Positions 16,983 to 27,140 of a stretch of DNA of 37,615 bases are shown here, one piece after another. Both the position numbers and the translations under genes were made by a program. This DNA comes from Xanthobacteraceae bacterium (GTDB lineage Bacteria; Pseudomonadota; Alphaproteobacteria; Rhizobiales; Xanthobacteraceae), in assembly GCA_031291475.1 (NCBI GenBank), contig JARLIY010000125.1:1-37615 (forward strand). The letters are read 5' to 3'. The stretch's first letter is position 1; every line of letters begins with the position of its first letter. The notes under the pieces were generated by a model. That model was not told the DNA's origin. It ran no database searches and was given only the letters and a program-made list of their open reading frames with translations.

Positions 16983-18167
16983 ATGAATCAGGCACTCTCA
17001 CCCGATGTCATGTTGAAAGGCGCAAAGCGCGACCTGCCTTTCGAGGGTGTGGCGCTGGTGTTGCAGGGCGGGGGCGCATTGGGTGCATATCAAGCCGGCG
17101 TTTTCCAGGCCATCCATGAAGCGAATATCGAGATTACTTGGCTTTGCGGCACATCGATCGGCGCCATCAACGCCGCTCTGATCGCCGGCAACCCTCCCGA
17201 GCGCCGTGTCGAGCGGCTGCGCGAATTCTGGGAGGAAATCACCAAGCCGCCGATCAGGATTCCGAATGTCCCCTGGTTTACGGATTTGCCGTGGAATGAA
17301 AACGGCCAGGCTCGTTACTGGACCAACAGGATGAGCGCCTTTTCGGCGATGTTGCACGGAGTGCCGAACTTCTTTTCACTGCGGCCGTTTCCGCCGGTGA
17401 ATTCGTCGGCTGAACGCCCCGATCTGGTCGGCTATTACGATATCTCTCCATTAAAGGAGACTCTCGCGCGGTTGGTCGATTTCGATTTGATCAACGCCAA
17501 ACCGAAGCGCCTCACCGTGTTTGCCACCAACGTTCGCACTGGCGCACCGGTTTATTTCGACAATCTGGAGCGAGAAATCACGGCCGCGCATGTGATAGCG
17601 AGCGCCTCCTTGCCTCCGGGATTTCCTCCGACCGAGATCGACGGCGAATATTTCTGGGACGGTGGCGTCGTTTCGAACTCGCCCATGCAATTCCTCGTCG
17701 ACAAGGCGCAGCGCAGCAGCGTGCTTGTTTTCCAGGTCGACCTTTGGGATGCGAATGGCGAAGTGCCGCTCGATATTCCCTCCGCCAATTTGCGTGCGAT
17801 GGAAATCCACAGCGCCAGCCGCATCAATGTTTCGCTCGATCAATATCAGAAAATGCAGAAATTCCGGCACGCTCTGCGCCGGTTTCTCGATCAGCTCCCC
17901 GAACAATGCCAAAACGATCCCGAAGTCCAGTTCCTCTCCGAGCAGGCTCGCGTGAAGGTCGCGACCATCGTGCAATTGAAGTATCAGTCGCAGAAATACG
18001 AGACCGCGGGCAAGATGTTCGAATTTTCCCGCTTGGCGATGGAAGAGCATTGGCAGGCGGGCTACGAAGACACCAAGGTTGCGCTCGGCGAACCGGCGGT
18101 GCTCGAGGTTCCGGACGTGACGGAGGCGGCGCGTATCTTCGACGTGCACCACGGCTGGGTGAAGTAA
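16983..18167 (+). CDS. Patatin-like phospholipase with C-terminal DUF3734 region
   Basis: 394 residues. The glycine-rich oxyanion loop [15 protein letters not shown] is at about residue 25. The nucleophile elbow GTSIG (Ser near 57) and the catalytic Asp of [10 protein letters not shown] (near 225) complete the Ser-Asp dyad of patatins. The C-terminal third ([16 protein letters not shown] onward, with [14 protein letters not shown]) matches the DUF3734 extension. The expected activity is acyl-ester hydrolysis on membrane lipids or storage lipid. There is no signal peptide. The ATG at 16983 is preferred over the ATG at 16977 because AAGGAG ends 7 bases before the former and only 1 before the latter. 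It is a single gene, with the repeat-rich regulatory gap upstream. Confidence 0.9.
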   Translation: MNQALSPDVMLKGAKRDLPFEGVALVLQGGGALGAYQAGVFQAIHEANIEITWLCGTSIGAINAALIAGNPPERRVERLREFWEEITKPPIRIPNVPWFTDLPWNENGQARYWTNRMSAFSAMLHGVPNFFSLRPFPPVNSSAERPDLVGYYDISPLKETLARLVDFDLINAKPKRLTVFATNVRTGAPVYFDNLEREITAAHVIASASLPPGFPPTEIDGEYFWDGGVVSNSPMQFLVDKAQRSSVLVFQVDLWDANGEVPLDIPSANLRAMEIHSASRINVSLDQYQKMQKFRHALRRFLDQLPEQCQNDPEVQFLSEQARVKVATIVQLKYQSQKYETAGKMFEFSRLAMEEHWQAGYEDTKVALGEPAVLEVPDVTEAARIFDVHHGWVK

Positions 18168-18288
18168 CCATCGGCGGGATCATCGGCCCACATTGTGGGT
18201 ATGGCGGATAGCGTGCCTGAAAGGCCACTCGCTACTCGCCATTCCCCGTTTGCCCGCGATAGAGTCGGTCGCTTCATACGAGTCGCCG

Positions 18289-20097
18289 ATGCCCGTCCGC
18301 CAGCTCTCCGAAACAACGGTCAACCGCATCGCCGCCGGCGAGGTGGTCGAGCGCCCGGCGAGCGTGGTCAAGGAGCTGGTGGAGAACGCGCTCGATGCCG
18401 GCGCCAGCCGCATCGATGTGCTCACCGACGGCGGCGGCCGGCGGCTCATCCGCGTCACCGATGACGGCGAAGGCATGACGCGCGCCGACCTGGCGCTGGC
18501 GGTGGACCGTCACGCCACGTCGAAACTTACCGATGACGACCTCGTAGCCATATCGACGCTCGGCTTTCGCGGCGAGGCCTTGCCGTCGATCGGCGCGGTG
18601 GCACGGCTATCGATCGCGACTCGGCATCGGAGCGAGCCGCACGCTTGGGCAATCGAGGTCGATGCTGGCGTCAAGTCGGCGCTCAAACCGGCGGCGCTCG
18701 GGCAGGGCACGCGCGTCGAGGTGCGTGATCTCTTCTACGCCACGCCGGCGCGATTGAAATTCCTCAAGCTCGACCGCACCGAGGCGGAAGCGGTCCGCGA
18801 GGTGGTGCGCCGGCTCGCCATGAGCCGTCCGGATGTCGCCTTTACGCTCGCCGGCGAGGAGCGCGCGCCCGTGACCTCTGCCGCGACATTGCCCGGCGCG
18901 ACCGGCCGTCTCGCCCGGCTCGGCGATGTGCTGGGCGCCGATTTTCGCGCCAATGCGGTTGAGATCGCGGCCGACCGTGAAGGCGTCGCGATCCAGGGGT
19001 TTGCGGCGCTGCCGACGCTGACGCGCGCCAATGCGCTCGGCCAATATCTCTTCGTCAACGGCCGCCCGGTGCGCGACAAAATTCTCCTCGGCGCCGTGCG
19101 CGCAGCCTACGCCGATTATCTGCCGCGCGACCGTCACCCGCTGGTCGCGCTGTTCGTCGAGCTTTCCGCGCGCGAGGTTGACGTCAACGTGCATCCCGCC
19201 AAGGCCGAGGTGCGTTTTCGCAATGCCGGCCTGGTGCGCGCCTTGATCGTGCATGCGCTCAAGACCGCGCTCGCTCGCGACGGTGCGCGCGCGGCGACGA
19301 CCGGCGGCAATGCGACGATCGCGGCGTTCCGCCCGGCGGCGACGATGCGGCGCGGCTGGGATTGGCGGCACTCGCCGGCGCGCGGCGGAGGTTTCGGCGA
19401 GGCGGCGCAAGCAGCATTCGCGGTTGGTGCGCCGGCGGTTGATCTCGCCGCCGCGCCCGAAGCGGAAGCCGCGGTCGGAGCCGCCGGTTTTGCCGAACCG
19501 GTCGCGGACGCGCTCGACCACCCGCTCGGGGCGGCGCGCGCCCAGGTGCATGAGACCTATATCGTCGCGCAAACCCGCGACGGCCTCGTCATCGTCGATC
19601 AGCACGCCGCCCACGAACGCATCGTCTATGAGAAGCTCAAGGCGGCGATTGCGAAGAGCGGCGTCGCCCGCCAGATCCTGCTCATTCCGGACATCGTCGA
19701 GCTCGACGAAGCCGACGTCGAGCGGCTGCTGACGCACGCCAAGGAGCTTGCAAGCTACGGACTGATGCTCGAATCGTTCGGCCCTGGCGCGGTGGCGCTG
19801 CGCGAGACGCCTTCACTCCTTGGCGAGATCGACGGCGTCGGCCTCGTGCGCGACCTCGCCGAACATATCGACGAATGGGACGAAACGTTGCCGCTCGAAC
19901 GCCGTCTCATGCACGTCGCCGCCACCATGGCCTGTTACGGCTCGGTGCGCGCCGGCCGCCGGCTGAAACCGCAGGAAATGAACGCGCTGCTGCGCGAGAT
20001 GGAAGTCACGCCCAATTCCGGCCAATGCAATCACGGCCGCCCGACCTATGTCGAGCTCAAGCTCACCGACATCGAGCGGCTGTTCGGCCGGCGCTAG
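18289..20097 (+). CDS. mutL: DNA mismatch repair protein MutL (endonuclease-type)
   Basis: 602 residues. The GHKL ATPase N-terminus shows [11 protein letters not shown] near residue 30, DDGEGM near 57 and [10 protein letters not shown] near 90. The linker (about 330-400) is Ala/Gly-rich. The C-terminal domain contains [12 protein letters not shown] near residue 437, which fits the DQHA(x)2E(x)4E metal-binding site of MutL proteins that nick DNA themselves, plus CNHGRP near the end. This is the form found in bacteria without MutH. The ATG at 18289 is chosen because homologues begin just before [16 protein letters not shown]. Its stop codon overlaps the convergent rsmD stop. Confidence 0.95.
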   Translation: MPVRQLSETTVNRIAAGEVVERPASVVKELVENALDAGASRIDVLTDGGGRRLIRVTDDGEGMTRADLALAVDRHATSKLTDDDLVAISTLGFRGEALPSIGAVARLSIATRHRSEPHAWAIEVDAGVKSALKPAALGQGTRVEVRDLFYATPARLKFLKLDRTEAEAVREVVRRLAMSRPDVAFTLAGEERAPVTSAATLPGATGRLARLGDVLGADFRANAVEIAADREGVAIQGFAALPTLTRANALGQYLFVNGRPVRDKILLGAVRAAYADYLPRDRHPLVALFVELSAREVDVNVHPAKAEVRFRNAGLVRALIVHALKTALARDGARAATTGGNATIAAFRPAATMRRGWDWRHSPARGGGFGEAAQAAFAVGAPAVDLAAAPEAEAAVGAAGFAEPVADALDHPLGAARAQVHETYIVAQTRDGLVIVDQHAAHERIVYEKLKAAIAKSGVARQILLIPDIVELDEADVERLLTHAKELASYGLMLESFGPGAVALRETPSLLGEIDGVGLVRDLAEHIDEWDETLPLERRLMHVAATMACYGSVRAGRRLKPQEMNALLREMEVTPNSGQCNHGRPTYVELKLTDIERLFGRR

Positions 20098-20651
20098 CTT
20101 ATGGGCCGCAGGAAAGTAAGCTCGGTGTCGTCATAGCGGCGGCGGTCGATTTCGGAAAAGCCCTCGGGCGCGGTGAATTTCGCTGCCGCCGCCTCCTCAA
20201 CGACGATGATCGCGTCCGGCGTGAACCATGCTCCGTCGCGCGCCGAGGTCAGCGCTGCGGCCGCCAGACCCTGCGCGTAGGGAGGATCGAGGAAAGCGAG
20301 CGAGAATGGCGGGAGCGGATGCGCCGGCCCGAGCTGCGTCGCATCACGTCGAAAAATCCGCGACACGCCGCCGAGACCGAGCGCCGAGACGTTCTCACGA
20401 AGCAGAGCGCGCGCGTCGGCGGTTTCGTCGACGAACAGCGCGAACACGGCGCCGCGCGACAACGCTTCGATGCCGAGCGCGCCGGTGCCGGCGAAAAGAT
20501 CGAGCACGCGCGCGCCGGTGATAGGGTCGGCAAAGCCGTGCACCAAAATATTGAACAGCGATTCGCGCAAACGGTCGGCGGTGGGCCGGATGGCTTTCGA
20601 CTTTGGGGCCGCGAGCGCGCGCCCACGCAGTCGTCCGCCGATGACGCGCAT
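20094..20651 (-). CDS. rsmD: 16S rRNA (guanine966-N2)-methyltransferase
   Basis: 185 residues. It methylates G966 of 16S rRNA with SAM during 30S assembly. [17 protein letters not shown] is the typical N-terminus, [15 protein letters not shown] follows, [20 protein letters not shown] is the SAM-binding motif I near residue 48, and FLDPPYAQG is the catalytic DPPY near 120. The ATG at 20651 abuts the stop codon of the upstream pseudouridine synthase gene (TAAATG), so the two are coupled. It faces mutL, and the two stop codons share bases. Confidence 0.94.
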   Translation of the reverse strand: MRVIGGRLRGRALAAPKSKAIRPTADRLRESLFNILVHGFADPITGARVLDLFAGTGALGIEALSRGAVFALFVDETADARALLRENVSALGLGGVSRIFRRDATQLGPAHPLPPFSLAFLDPPYAQGLAAAALTSARDGAWFTPDAIIVVEEAAAAKFTAPEGFSEIDRRRYDDTELTFLRPIS

Positions 20652-21800
20652 TTAGCGGCGGCCCCGCGGATGACGAGGCCGCGCGCCCCGCGAACGGTCC
20701 GGAGCATGGAGGCGGCGGCCCTTCCGTGGCCGATCGCTCGGGCGCTGCTCAGGCAAGCTCTCGCGCGGCGGCTCGCCGTGACGTTCGACCGGGACGGCGC
20801 GGCCCTTGCGGTCGGTGGCGAGGCCGGCGCGCGGCTTTGCCGCACGCCGCTCGGGCTGCGTCACCGCGTCGCGGCGCGAACCGCGAAATTTCCGCTGCAG
20901 CTTTTTTCCCGGGCGCTCCGCTTCACGCGCACGCCAAACATGATCGGACGATTTACGGGTGATCGGCTTCTGCCAGGGCTTCTCCACTGCATCGGCTGTC
21001 TTTTCCAGCGGCGCGGGCGCGGCGATCGGCGCCGAAAAATCGGCGCCGGCAAGCGCGATGACGCGTTCGCCGAGTTGCTCGCGCAAGACGCGCGTGGGTA
21101 CCTCCTCGATCGCCCCCTCGGCGAGCTCACCGAGCTGAAACGGCCCGAACGATACGCGGATAAGCCGCGTGACCGACAGGCCAAGATGGCCAAGCACGCT
21201 GCGCACCTCGCGGTTCTTGCCCTCGCGGATGGCGAAGGTGAGCCAGAGATTCGAGCCCATGACGCGGTCGAGTGTGGCCTCGATCGGCGCGTAGTGAATG
21301 CCTTCGACGGTGACGCCCGCGCGCAGCGCGTCGAGCCTTTCCTGACTTACCGAACCGTGCGCGCGCACGCGATAACGCCGCAGCCAGCCGGTCGCCGGCA
21401 ATTCGAGAACGCGCGCTAGCGCGCCGTCGTTAGTAAGCAGGATCAGCCCTTCGGTATTGAAATCGAGCCGGCCGACGCTGAGGAGGCGGGGAAGGCCTTT
21501 CGGCAAATGCTCGAAGATGGTCGGCCGGCCCTGCGGGTCGCTGTGCGAGGTTAAAAGCCCGCGCGGCTTATGATAGAGGAGCAGCCGCGCGCGTTCGGCC
21601 GCCGGCAGCGGCACCCCGTCGACGCTGACGCGATCGCGTGCGGTGACGTTGAGGGCCGGGGAGCGGATCACCGCGCCGTTGACGGAAACGCGGCCGGCCG
21701 CGATCCATGCCTCGGCCTCGCGCCGCGAGGCCAGCCCGGCGCGGGCGATCACCTTGGCGATGCGTTCGCCGTCTTTATCGAATTTGCTCTTGTCGTCCAT
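20652..21800 (-). CDS. rluB: Pseudouridine synthase, RluB/RsuA family, with long basic tail
   Basis: 382 residues. The N-terminal S4 RNA-binding domain covers about 10-65 (RIAKVIARAGLASRREAEAW). The catalytic domain has GRLDFNTEGLILLTNDG near 105-120, with the nucleophilic Asp, and FAIREGKNREVRSVLGHLGL near 180-200. The family makes pseudouridine in 23S (RluB, U2605) or 16S (RsuA) rRNA; RluB is the better guess from the sequence around KNREVR. The last 120 residues are a disordered Arg/Lys/Pro-rich extension common in alphaproteobacterial members. The ATG at 21800 is used because the frame upstream has no domain. It is directly followed by rsmD and divergent from tadA. Confidence 0.88.
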   Translation of the reverse strand: MDDKSKFDKDGERIAKVIARAGLASRREAEAWIAAGRVSVNGAVIRSPALNVTARDRVSVDGVPLPAAERARLLLYHKPRGLLTSHSDPQGRPTIFEHLPKGLPRLLSVGRLDFNTEGLILLTNDGALARVLELPATGWLRRYRVRAHGSVSQERLDALRAGVTVEGIHYAPIEATLDRVMGSNLWLTFAIREGKNREVRSVLGHLGLSVTRLIRVSFGPFQLGELAEGAIEEVPTRVLREQLGERVIALAGADFSAPIAAPAPLEKTADAVEKPWQKPITRKSSDHVWRAREAERPGKKLQRKFRGSRRDAVTQPERRAAKPRAGLATDRKGRAVPVERHGEPPRESLPEQRPSDRPRKGRRLHAPDRSRGARPRHPRGRR

Positions 21801-21846
21801 GGCTGCGCCCGGCAATAACCCCGGACGATCGATCAGGCAATTGCCA

Positions 21847-22287
21847 ATGACATCATTCATGGATATCGCGCTGGAAGAGGCCCGCGCCGCCGGCGAGCGG
21901 GGCGAGGTCCCGATCGGCTGCGCGATCGTGCGTGAGGGCGCTGTCATCGCGCGGGCGGGCAATCGTACGCTCGCCGAGCATGACCCGACCGCGCACGCCG
22001 AGATCGTCGCTATCCGCAGGGCCGCGGCCGTGCTCGGCTCGGAGCGGCTCGCCGATTGCGATCTTTATGTCACGCTCGAACCCTGCGCGATGTGCGCGGG
22101 CGCGATCGCGTTCGCGCGCGTGCGCCGGCTCTATTACGGCGCCGCCGATCCCAAGGGTGGCGCCGTCGACAATGGCGTGCAGTTCTTTGCGTCGCCCTCC
22201 TGCCATCATCGGCCGGAGGTCTATGGCGCTATTGCCGAAGCAGAAGCCTCGGCGCTGCTCAAGCGCTTCTTTGAGGTGCGGCGCTAG
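21847..22287 (+). CDS. tadA: tRNA-specific adenosine-34 deaminase
   Basis: 146 residues. It converts A34 to inosine in the anticodon of tRNA-Arg(ACG), and is normally essential. The zinc and proton-shuttle motif HAEIVAIRRAA is near residue 50 and the zinc ligands EPCAMCAGA near 80. The N-terminus (FMDIALEEARAAGERGEVP) is typical. The start is ATG at 21847, 46 bases from the divergent rluB start. It converges with the phosphotransferase gene, leaving 2 bases between the stop codons. Confidence 0.95.
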   Translation: MTSFMDIALEEARAAGERGEVPIGCAIVREGAVIARAGNRTLAEHDPTAHAEIVAIRRAAAVLGSERLADCDLYVTLEPCAMCAGAIAFARVRRLYYGAADPKGGAVDNGVQFFASPSCHHRPEVYGAIAEAEASALLKRFFEVRR

Positions 22288-22289
22288 AT

Positions 22290-23360
22290 CTAAGCCTGAC
22301 GGGCGAATTCCCAGGCTTTGGCGGCAAGCGGCCGCACCAGAGCGGCCTTGGCCGCGGCAAACGCGCTGGTCGCAGTGCCATCGCGGACGCGACCGACGAT
22401 GCCTTGCAGGATCGCGGCGATGCGAAAGAAATTATAGGCGGAATAGACCGCTAGATAAGGCCGCGGGTCGAGGCCGGTGCGCCTCACATAGGCCTCGACA
22501 TACGCTTCGAGCGAAGGGATGCCGAGCGCGGCCAGATCGTAGCCGACCAGCGAGCCGGTGCCGGCTTCCGACGGCGGCATGTGCCACTGCATCAGGTGAT
22601 AGGAAAAATCAGCCAGCGGGTCGCCGAGCGTCGATAGCTCCCAATCCAGCACCGCGGCGATGGTCGGAGCGTCGGGTGCAAGGATGATGTTGTCGAGACG
22701 ATAGTCGCCGTGCACCAGCCGCGGCGGTTGCGGCGGCGGCAGATGCGCGGGAAGCCAGACGATCAGCCGCTCCATGTCCTCGATGGGCTCGGTTTCCGAG
22801 GCGCGGTATTGTTTCGACCAGCGCTCGATCTGCCGCGCCACGTAATTTTCGCCGCGGCCGTAATCGGCAAGCCCGATCGCGGCCGGATCGAAGCTGTGCA
22901 GCCGCGCCAAAGTCGCGTTCATGGCGTCATAGACTTGTGCCCGCTCCGCGGGATTGGACCCCGGCATCTCGGCTTCCCAGAACACGCGGCCGTCGACAAA
23001 CGACATGACAAAGAACGCCGTACCGATAACGGCCTCGTCGGCGCAATAGAGGATGGGCTCGGCGACCGGAAAGCCTAGCGCATGAAGCGCGCTGATCACG
23101 CGATGCTCGCGATCGACCGCGTGCGCCGAGGGCAAAAGCTTGCCCGGGGGCTTGCGCCGCAACACGTAGCGCCGCACCGGCGTTTCCACGAGATAAGTCG
23201 GATTCGACTGCCCGCCCTTGAATTGGCGAAGCGTGATCGGCCCGGCAAAGTCTTTGACATGCGCCCAGAGATAGGCTTCGAGCCGGCCGACGTCGAAGCG
23301 CAGCCGCTCGGCCACGTCCTTGGTGCCGGAAAAGGTGCTCTGACGATCGGTGCCGGCCAC
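22290..23360 (-). CDS. Phosphotransferase family protein (APH/ACAD10-like kinase fold)
   Basis: 356 residues of the aminoglycoside-phosphotransferase fold. FKGGQSNPTYLVET near residue 48 is the nucleotide-binding loop, YVLRRKPPGKLLPSAHAV holds the ATP-binding lysine, HGDYRLDNIIL near 220 is the catalytic loop, and AVLDWELSTLGDPLADF carries the metal-binding Asp. This subgroup resembles the kinase part of ACAD10 and usually sits with acyl-CoA metabolism genes. Antibiotic resistance is not implied. The likely start is GTG at 23360, although the GGAGG there is very close to it. It lies 30 bases after purD on the same strand and may share its transcript. The substrate is unknown. Confidence 0.85.
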   Translation of the reverse strand: MAGTDRQSTFSGTKDVAERLRFDVGRLEAYLWAHVKDFAGPITLRQFKGGQSNPTYLVETPVRRYVLRRKPPGKLLPSAHAVDREHRVISALHALGFPVAEPILYCADEAVIGTAFFVMSFVDGRVFWEAEMPGSNPAERAQVYDAMNATLARLHSFDPAAIGLADYGRGENYVARQIERWSKQYRASETEPIEDMERLIVWLPAHLPPPQPPRLVHGDYRLDNIILAPDAPTIAAVLDWELSTLGDPLADFSYHLMQWHMPPSEAGTGSLVGYDLAALGIPSLEAYVEAYVRRTGLDPRPYLAVYSAYNFFRIAAILQGIVGRVRDGTATSAFAAAKAALVRPLAAKAWEFARQA

Positions 23361-23390
23361 GCCTCCTCCCGGATATCTCCAGTGACGCCC

Positions 23391-24686
23391 TTATTCGAGG
23401 CGGGATCTTACCGAGGCTTCGCGTTCAACCGCCCGGCAGCCGATGTCGCGGCGATAGAAGCCTTCGGGCCAGTCTATACGCGAAATGGCCTCATAGGCAC
23501 GTGTCCGCGCCTCGCGCACGGTCGAGCCTGTGGCCGACACGTTCAATACGCGGCCGCCATTGGCGAGGATGCGTCCGTCTTCGGCTTTGGTGCCGGCATG
23601 GAATACCTCCACGCCCTCGACGGCAGCGGCTTTGTCCAGACCTGAGATGACGGAGCCCTTGCCGTATGCGCCGGGATAGCCGCGCGCCGCCATCACGACG
23701 GTCAGCGCGGGCTCGGCATACCAGCGCAAATCGAGCGACTTGAGCACGCCGTCGCGGCTTGCCAGCAAGGCCGGCACGAGGTCCGACATCAGCCGGGGCA
23801 TCAGCACCTGGCATTCGGGATCGCCGAAGCGCACATTGTATTCGATGAGCTTCGGCCCTTCCGCGCCGATCATCAAACCGGCATAGAGCACGCCTTTGTA
23901 CGGCGCGCCCATCGCCGTCATCGCGCGCAAGGTCGGCAGCACGATTTCACTCATGACACGGGCGCTCATCACCGCATCGACGATCGGCGCCGGCGAATAG
24001 GCGCCCATGCCGCCGGTATTCGGTCCCTTATCGCCGTCGAAGGCGCGTTTGTGATCTTGGGCGGAGGCGAGCGGCACGGCATTCGTGCCGTCGCAAAGCG
24101 CGAAAAACGAAGCCTCTTCGCCGTCGAGAAACTCCTCGACGACGAGTTCAGCGCCGGCTTGCCCGAGGCCGCCGCCGAGAATCATGTCGATGGCGGCTTC
24201 GGCCTCGGCGAGGCTTGCCGCCACGACCACCCCCTTGCCGGCGGCAAGCCCGTCGGCCTTGACGACGATGGGCGCGCCGCGCGCCCGGGCATAGGCCTTG
24301 GCGCGACCTGCATCGCTGAAACGCTCATAGACCGCGGTCGGTATGCTGTTCGTCCGGCACAGGTCCTTGGTGAAACCCTTCGAGCCTTCGAGCCGCGCGG
24401 CGGCGGCGCTCGGTCCGAAAGCCTTGATACCGGCAGCCTCCAAATCGTCGACAATGCCGGCGCAGAGGGGCGCTTCCGGACCGACCACGACAAAATCGAT
24501 GCCGTGACCGCGGCAGAAGGCGATCACGGCGCCATAATCGGCAATGTCGAGGTCGATGCACGCGGCTTCGCGCGCAATGCCGGCATTGCCCGGCGCGCAG
24601 AACAGCCGATCCACGAGCGGGCTGGCCGCCATCTTCCAGGCGAGCGCATGCTCGCGTCCACCGGAGCCCAACAGTAAAATATTCAC
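23391..24686 (-). CDS. purD: Phosphoribosylamine-glycine ligase (GAR synthetase)
   Basis: 431 residues. It joins phosphoribosylamine and glycine with ATP in purine synthesis. [18 protein letters not shown] is the N-terminal domain motif. The ATP-grasp part shows [17 protein letters not shown] near 150, [10 protein letters not shown] near 200, the family signature near 290 ([12 protein letters not shown]) and a typical C-terminal domain. Length and motifs are complete. The start is ATG at 24686. The 176-base gap to divergent xseA should hold both promoters; no PurR-like site was recognised. Confidence 0.96.
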   Translation of the reverse strand: MNILLLGSGGREHALAWKMAASPLVDRLFCAPGNAGIAREAACIDLDIADYGAVIAFCRGHGIDFVVVGPEAPLCAGIVDDLEAAGIKAFGPSAAAARLEGSKGFTKDLCRTNSIPTAVYERFSDAGRAKAYARARGAPIVVKADGLAAGKGVVVAASLAEAEAAIDMILGGGLGQAGAELVVEEFLDGEEASFFALCDGTNAVPLASAQDHKRAFDGDKGPNTGGMGAYSPAPIVDAVMSARVMSEIVLPTLRAMTAMGAPYKGVLYAGLMIGAEGPKLIEYNVRFGDPECQVLMPRLMSDLVPALLASRDGVLKSLDLRWYAEPALTVVMAARGYPGAYGKGSVISGLDKAAAVEGVEVFHAGTKAEDGRILANGGRVLNVSATGSTVREARTRAYEAISRIDWPEGFYRRDIGCRAVEREASVRSRLE

Positions 24687-24862
24687 GGCGGAATGTTCAT
24701 CCGTTCAAATGCATCGCCACGGCCCCTGTAGCATGGGCCGGGACCGGTGCAAGATCGCGAACGGACTTGTCCAAGGGCCTTGAAGGGTCTTCCCCTGGGG
24801 TCTTGACCAAGGCTGGCGACGCAAAGCACTAAGCTCTATCTGCCATTTGCAGCGATGCCGCG

Positions 24863-26377
24863 ATGAACGAACCGCGCCTCAATCTACCCGAACTGACCGT
24901 CTCCGAGCTCTCGGCGGCGCTTAAGCGCACCATCGAGGAATCGTATGGCTATGTGCGCGTGCGCGGCGAGCTGGGCAAGGTAAGCTATCACGGCAACGGC
25001 CACGTTTACTTCGATCTCAAGGACGACCGCGCCTCCATCGCCGGCGTCATCTGGCGCAGCGCCACCCCGCGCATCAAGCTCAAACTCGAAGCCGGCCTGG
25101 AAGTGGTGATCACCGGACGGCTCACGACCTATCCCAACCGTTCGCAATACCAGATCGTGGTCGAGACGCTGGAGCCGGCTGGCCTCGGCGCGCTAATGGC
25201 GCTGCTCGAGGAACGCAAGCGTCGATTGACCGCCGAGGGCCTGTTCGACGAGGCGCGAAAGCAGCTCTTGCCGTATTTACCGGCCGTGATCGGCGTCATC
25301 ACCTCGCCGACCGGCGCGGTCATTCGCGACATCCTGCATCGGCTTGCCGACCGTTTCCCGCGGCACGTGCTGGTCTGGCCGGTCAAGGTGCAGGGCGATG
25401 GCTCGGCCGCCGAGGTGGCCGCGGCGATTGTGGGCTTCAACGCGCTGCCGGAAGGCGGGCCGATGCCGCGACCCGATCTCCTCATTGTCGCCCGCGGCGG
25501 CGGCTCGCTTGAGGATTTGTGGTCGTTCAACGAAGAGATCGTGGTGCGTGCGGCGGCCGCGAGCCTCATTCCGCTGATCTCCGCGGTGGGCCACGAGACC
25601 GACGTGACGCTCATCGATTTTGCCGCTGATCGGCGGGCGCCGACGCCGACCGCGGCCGCCGAAATGGCGGTGCCGGTGCGCGCGGAGCTCGCGGTCGACG
25701 TCGCTAACTTTGAGCGGCGGGCGCTGGGCGGCTGGCTGCGCGGCCAGGAAACGCGCCGGCATGCCGTGCGCTCGGCCGCCCGTGCGCTGCCAGATGCCGA
25801 CGAGGTATTGGCGGTGCCGCGGCAGCGGCTCGATCACGCCACGGCCGGACTGACGCGCGGATTGCGCGCTAACGCCCACCTCCATCGCGTCAGCTTCTCG
25901 CGCATCGGCGGCAGGTTGAGCGCGCACATGCTGCGCGTGCATGTCGAGCGCCGCCGCGAACGCTATGCCGGAATTGCGCAGCGGTTGCGGGCGAGCGCGG
26001 CAGCGAATATCGAGACGCATCGGACCCGGATCGCACGGGAGCGCGAGCGTGTCGGCGTGTTCGCCGCGCGCGCCGGACGCGCCATGGACAATCTCCTCGA
26101 TGCGCGCTGGGCGCGCTGTGAGCGCGATGCCCAGTTGCTCGCGGCGTTTTCCTATCGGGGTGTATTGGCCCGCGGCTTTGCGCTGGTGCGCGACCGGGGC
26201 GGCCGGCCCCTGCGCACCGCGGCCGCGGTGACCACCGGCATGCCGATCGACGTGGAGTTTTCCGACGGTTATGTCGGTGCCCGCGCCGAAGTCGTGCAGA
26301 CCTCCGCACCGCGGGCCGAGCCGCCGCGGCGCCGAGCGCGGCGCGGCAGCGATCCGGGGCAGGGCGATCTTTTCTAA
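24863..26377 (+). CDS. xseA: Exodeoxyribonuclease VII large subunit
   Basis: 504 residues. The N-terminal OB fold ([17 protein letters not shown] near 10; [20 protein letters not shown] near 30) binds single-stranded DNA. The catalytic domain has [18 protein letters not shown] near 145, the [20 protein letters not shown] block near 210, and the [22 protein letters not shown] region near 240. A long coiled-coil segment (about 270-430) and the C-terminal tail ending GDLF complete the chain. It degrades single-stranded DNA together with the small subunit XseB, which is not in this window. The start is ATG at 24863, divergent from purD. Confidence 0.95.
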   Translation: MNEPRLNLPELTVSELSAALKRTIEESYGYVRVRGELGKVSYHGNGHVYFDLKDDRASIAGVIWRSATPRIKLKLEAGLEVVITGRLTTYPNRSQYQIVVETLEPAGLGALMALLEERKRRLTAEGLFDEARKQLLPYLPAVIGVITSPTGAVIRDILHRLADRFPRHVLVWPVKVQGDGSAAEVAAAIVGFNALPEGGPMPRPDLLIVARGGGSLEDLWSFNEEIVVRAAAASLIPLISAVGHETDVTLIDFAADRRAPTPTAAAEMAVPVRAELAVDVANFERRALGGWLRGQETRRHAVRSAARALPDADEVLAVPRQRLDHATAGLTRGLRANAHLHRVSFSRIGGRLSAHMLRVHVERRRERYAGIAQRLRASAAANIETHRTRIARERERVGVFAARAGRAMDNLLDARWARCERDAQLLAAFSYRGVLARGFALVRDRGGRPLRTAAAVTTGMPIDVEFSDGYVGARAEVVQTSAPRAEPPRRRARRGSDPGQGDLF

Positions 26378-26409
26378 CTTTTACCGCGCCGTAACGATGT
26401 GTTGGCGAG

Positions 26410-26464
26410 CTGACGGTTTGTTCATTGTCCGCCATTTTTTTGGAAACTGACTGTTTGTTCATCG
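26410..26464. promoter_or_regulatory. Pair of 18-bp near-identical direct repeats
   Basis: CTGACGGTTTGTTCATTG at 26410-26427 and CTGACTGTTTGTTCATCG at 26447-26464 agree at 16 of 18 positions and lie 37 bases apart, between xseA and the small secreted-protein gene. Each copy contains TGA-N8-TCA, an imperfect dyad of the kind bound by TetR-family repressors. I suggest a tandem operator for the downstream promoter. No regulator gene is adjacent. Confidence 0.45.
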
Positions 26465-26550
26465 CGTGAAAAATTTCCGCGCCGTGGAACCGCCATCATG
26501 CTTGCGTATTATTTGCTTTGGCGACATTCGGTTCGTCCAAGGAGAACAGC

Positions 26551-26739
26551 ATGAGTCGATTCGTATTTGCGGCAGCGATCGCCGCGTTGGCTTTCGTGAC
26601 CGTGTCGGGAATCTCGCAAGCGGCTCCGGTCGCGCCGCTGCCGGCGGGAGTGGTGAGCGACGCGGGTGCCGGTAACATCACCAAGGTCTATTGGCATCAC
26701 CGGCATTGGCGTCATTGGTGCCGATGGCACCGTTGCTAG
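26551..26739 (+). CDS. Small secreted His/Trp/Arg-rich protein
   Basis: 62 residues. A clear signal peptide (FVFAAAIAALAFVTVSG, cut near SQA-AP) leaves a mature peptide of about 35 residues. That peptide ends in a striking run of His, Trp, Arg and two Cys (YWHHRHWRHWCRWHRC). The start is ATG at 26551, with AAGGAG upstream at good spacing. A strong intrinsic terminator follows 26 bases after the stop, and a repeat pair lies before it, so it is an independent transcription unit. Short periplasmic peptides with such tails recur in Hyphomicrobiales. Metal binding is plausible from composition but not shown. Confidence 0.75.
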   Translation: MSRFVFAAAIAALAFVTVSGISQAAPVAPLPAGVVSDAGAGNITKVYWHHRHWRHWCRWHRC

Positions 26740-26764
26740 GAAAGATAAGTTTCCGCTGATACCC

Positions 26765-26799
26765 GCGCCGCGCCGAGCAATCGGCGCGGCGCTTTGTCT
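26765..26799 (+). terminator. Intrinsic terminator of the small secreted-protein gene
   Basis: GCGCCGCGCCGA (26765-26776), a GCAA tetraloop of the stable GNRA type (26777-26780), and the exact complement TCGGCGCGGCGC (26781-26792) form a perfect 12-bp stem, followed by TTTGTCTT. This is the clearest rho-independent terminator in the window and ends the transcript of the gene at 26551-26739. Confidence 0.88.
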
Positions 26800-26894
26800 T
26801 CCACGGGTGGGTTTCGTCCGCGCGGCGAAATGATTATGTTTGCCGGTGCGCGGGCCGTCCGGGACTAAGGCCTGTCACCGCGACGGAGGCTAAT

Positions 26895-27125
26895 TTGCTC
26901 AATCGTACCGACCGCCCATCCCCGATGCCCGGCGAGGCCGAGGTCAAATACCTCGACGGCGATTTCCGTGTCGTGCGGCCGGGAGCGTTCGTGCGCTGCG
27001 CCGTGACCGGCGTGCATATTCCACTCGAGGAGCTCCGCTATTGGAGCGTCGATCTGCAGGAAGCCTACGCTTCGCCGGAGGCGGTGCTGCAACGCCACGC
27101 CGCCGACTACGCGCGCAAATCCTAG
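26895..27125 (+). CDS. DUF2093 domain protein
   Basis: 76 residues. The core VKYLDGDFRVVRPGAFVRCA, then TGVHIPLEELRYWSVDLQEAY, matches the DUF2093 family, a short conserved protein of alphaproteobacteria without known function. Single conserved-looking residues include Cys36 and the RYW and QEAY motifs. The start is TTG at 26895, with GGAGG 5 bases upstream; ATG at codon 11 would leave out only a non-conserved leader. It converges with the broken MFS gene, 15 bases from its stop. In related genomes this gene is commonly found next to lpxK. Confidence 0.85.
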   Translation: MLNRTDRPSPMPGEAEVKYLDGDFRVVRPGAFVRCAVTGVHIPLEELRYWSVDLQEAYASPEAVLQRHAADYARKS

Positions 27126-27140
27126 CTGCGAATTAGGTTC

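Noticed and set aside
18187..18199. CCCACA-T-TGTGGG palindrome between the patatin and mutL genes
   Set aside because: Too short, with a one-base loop; no T-run follows and no second copy was found, so neither a terminator nor an operator can be supported.
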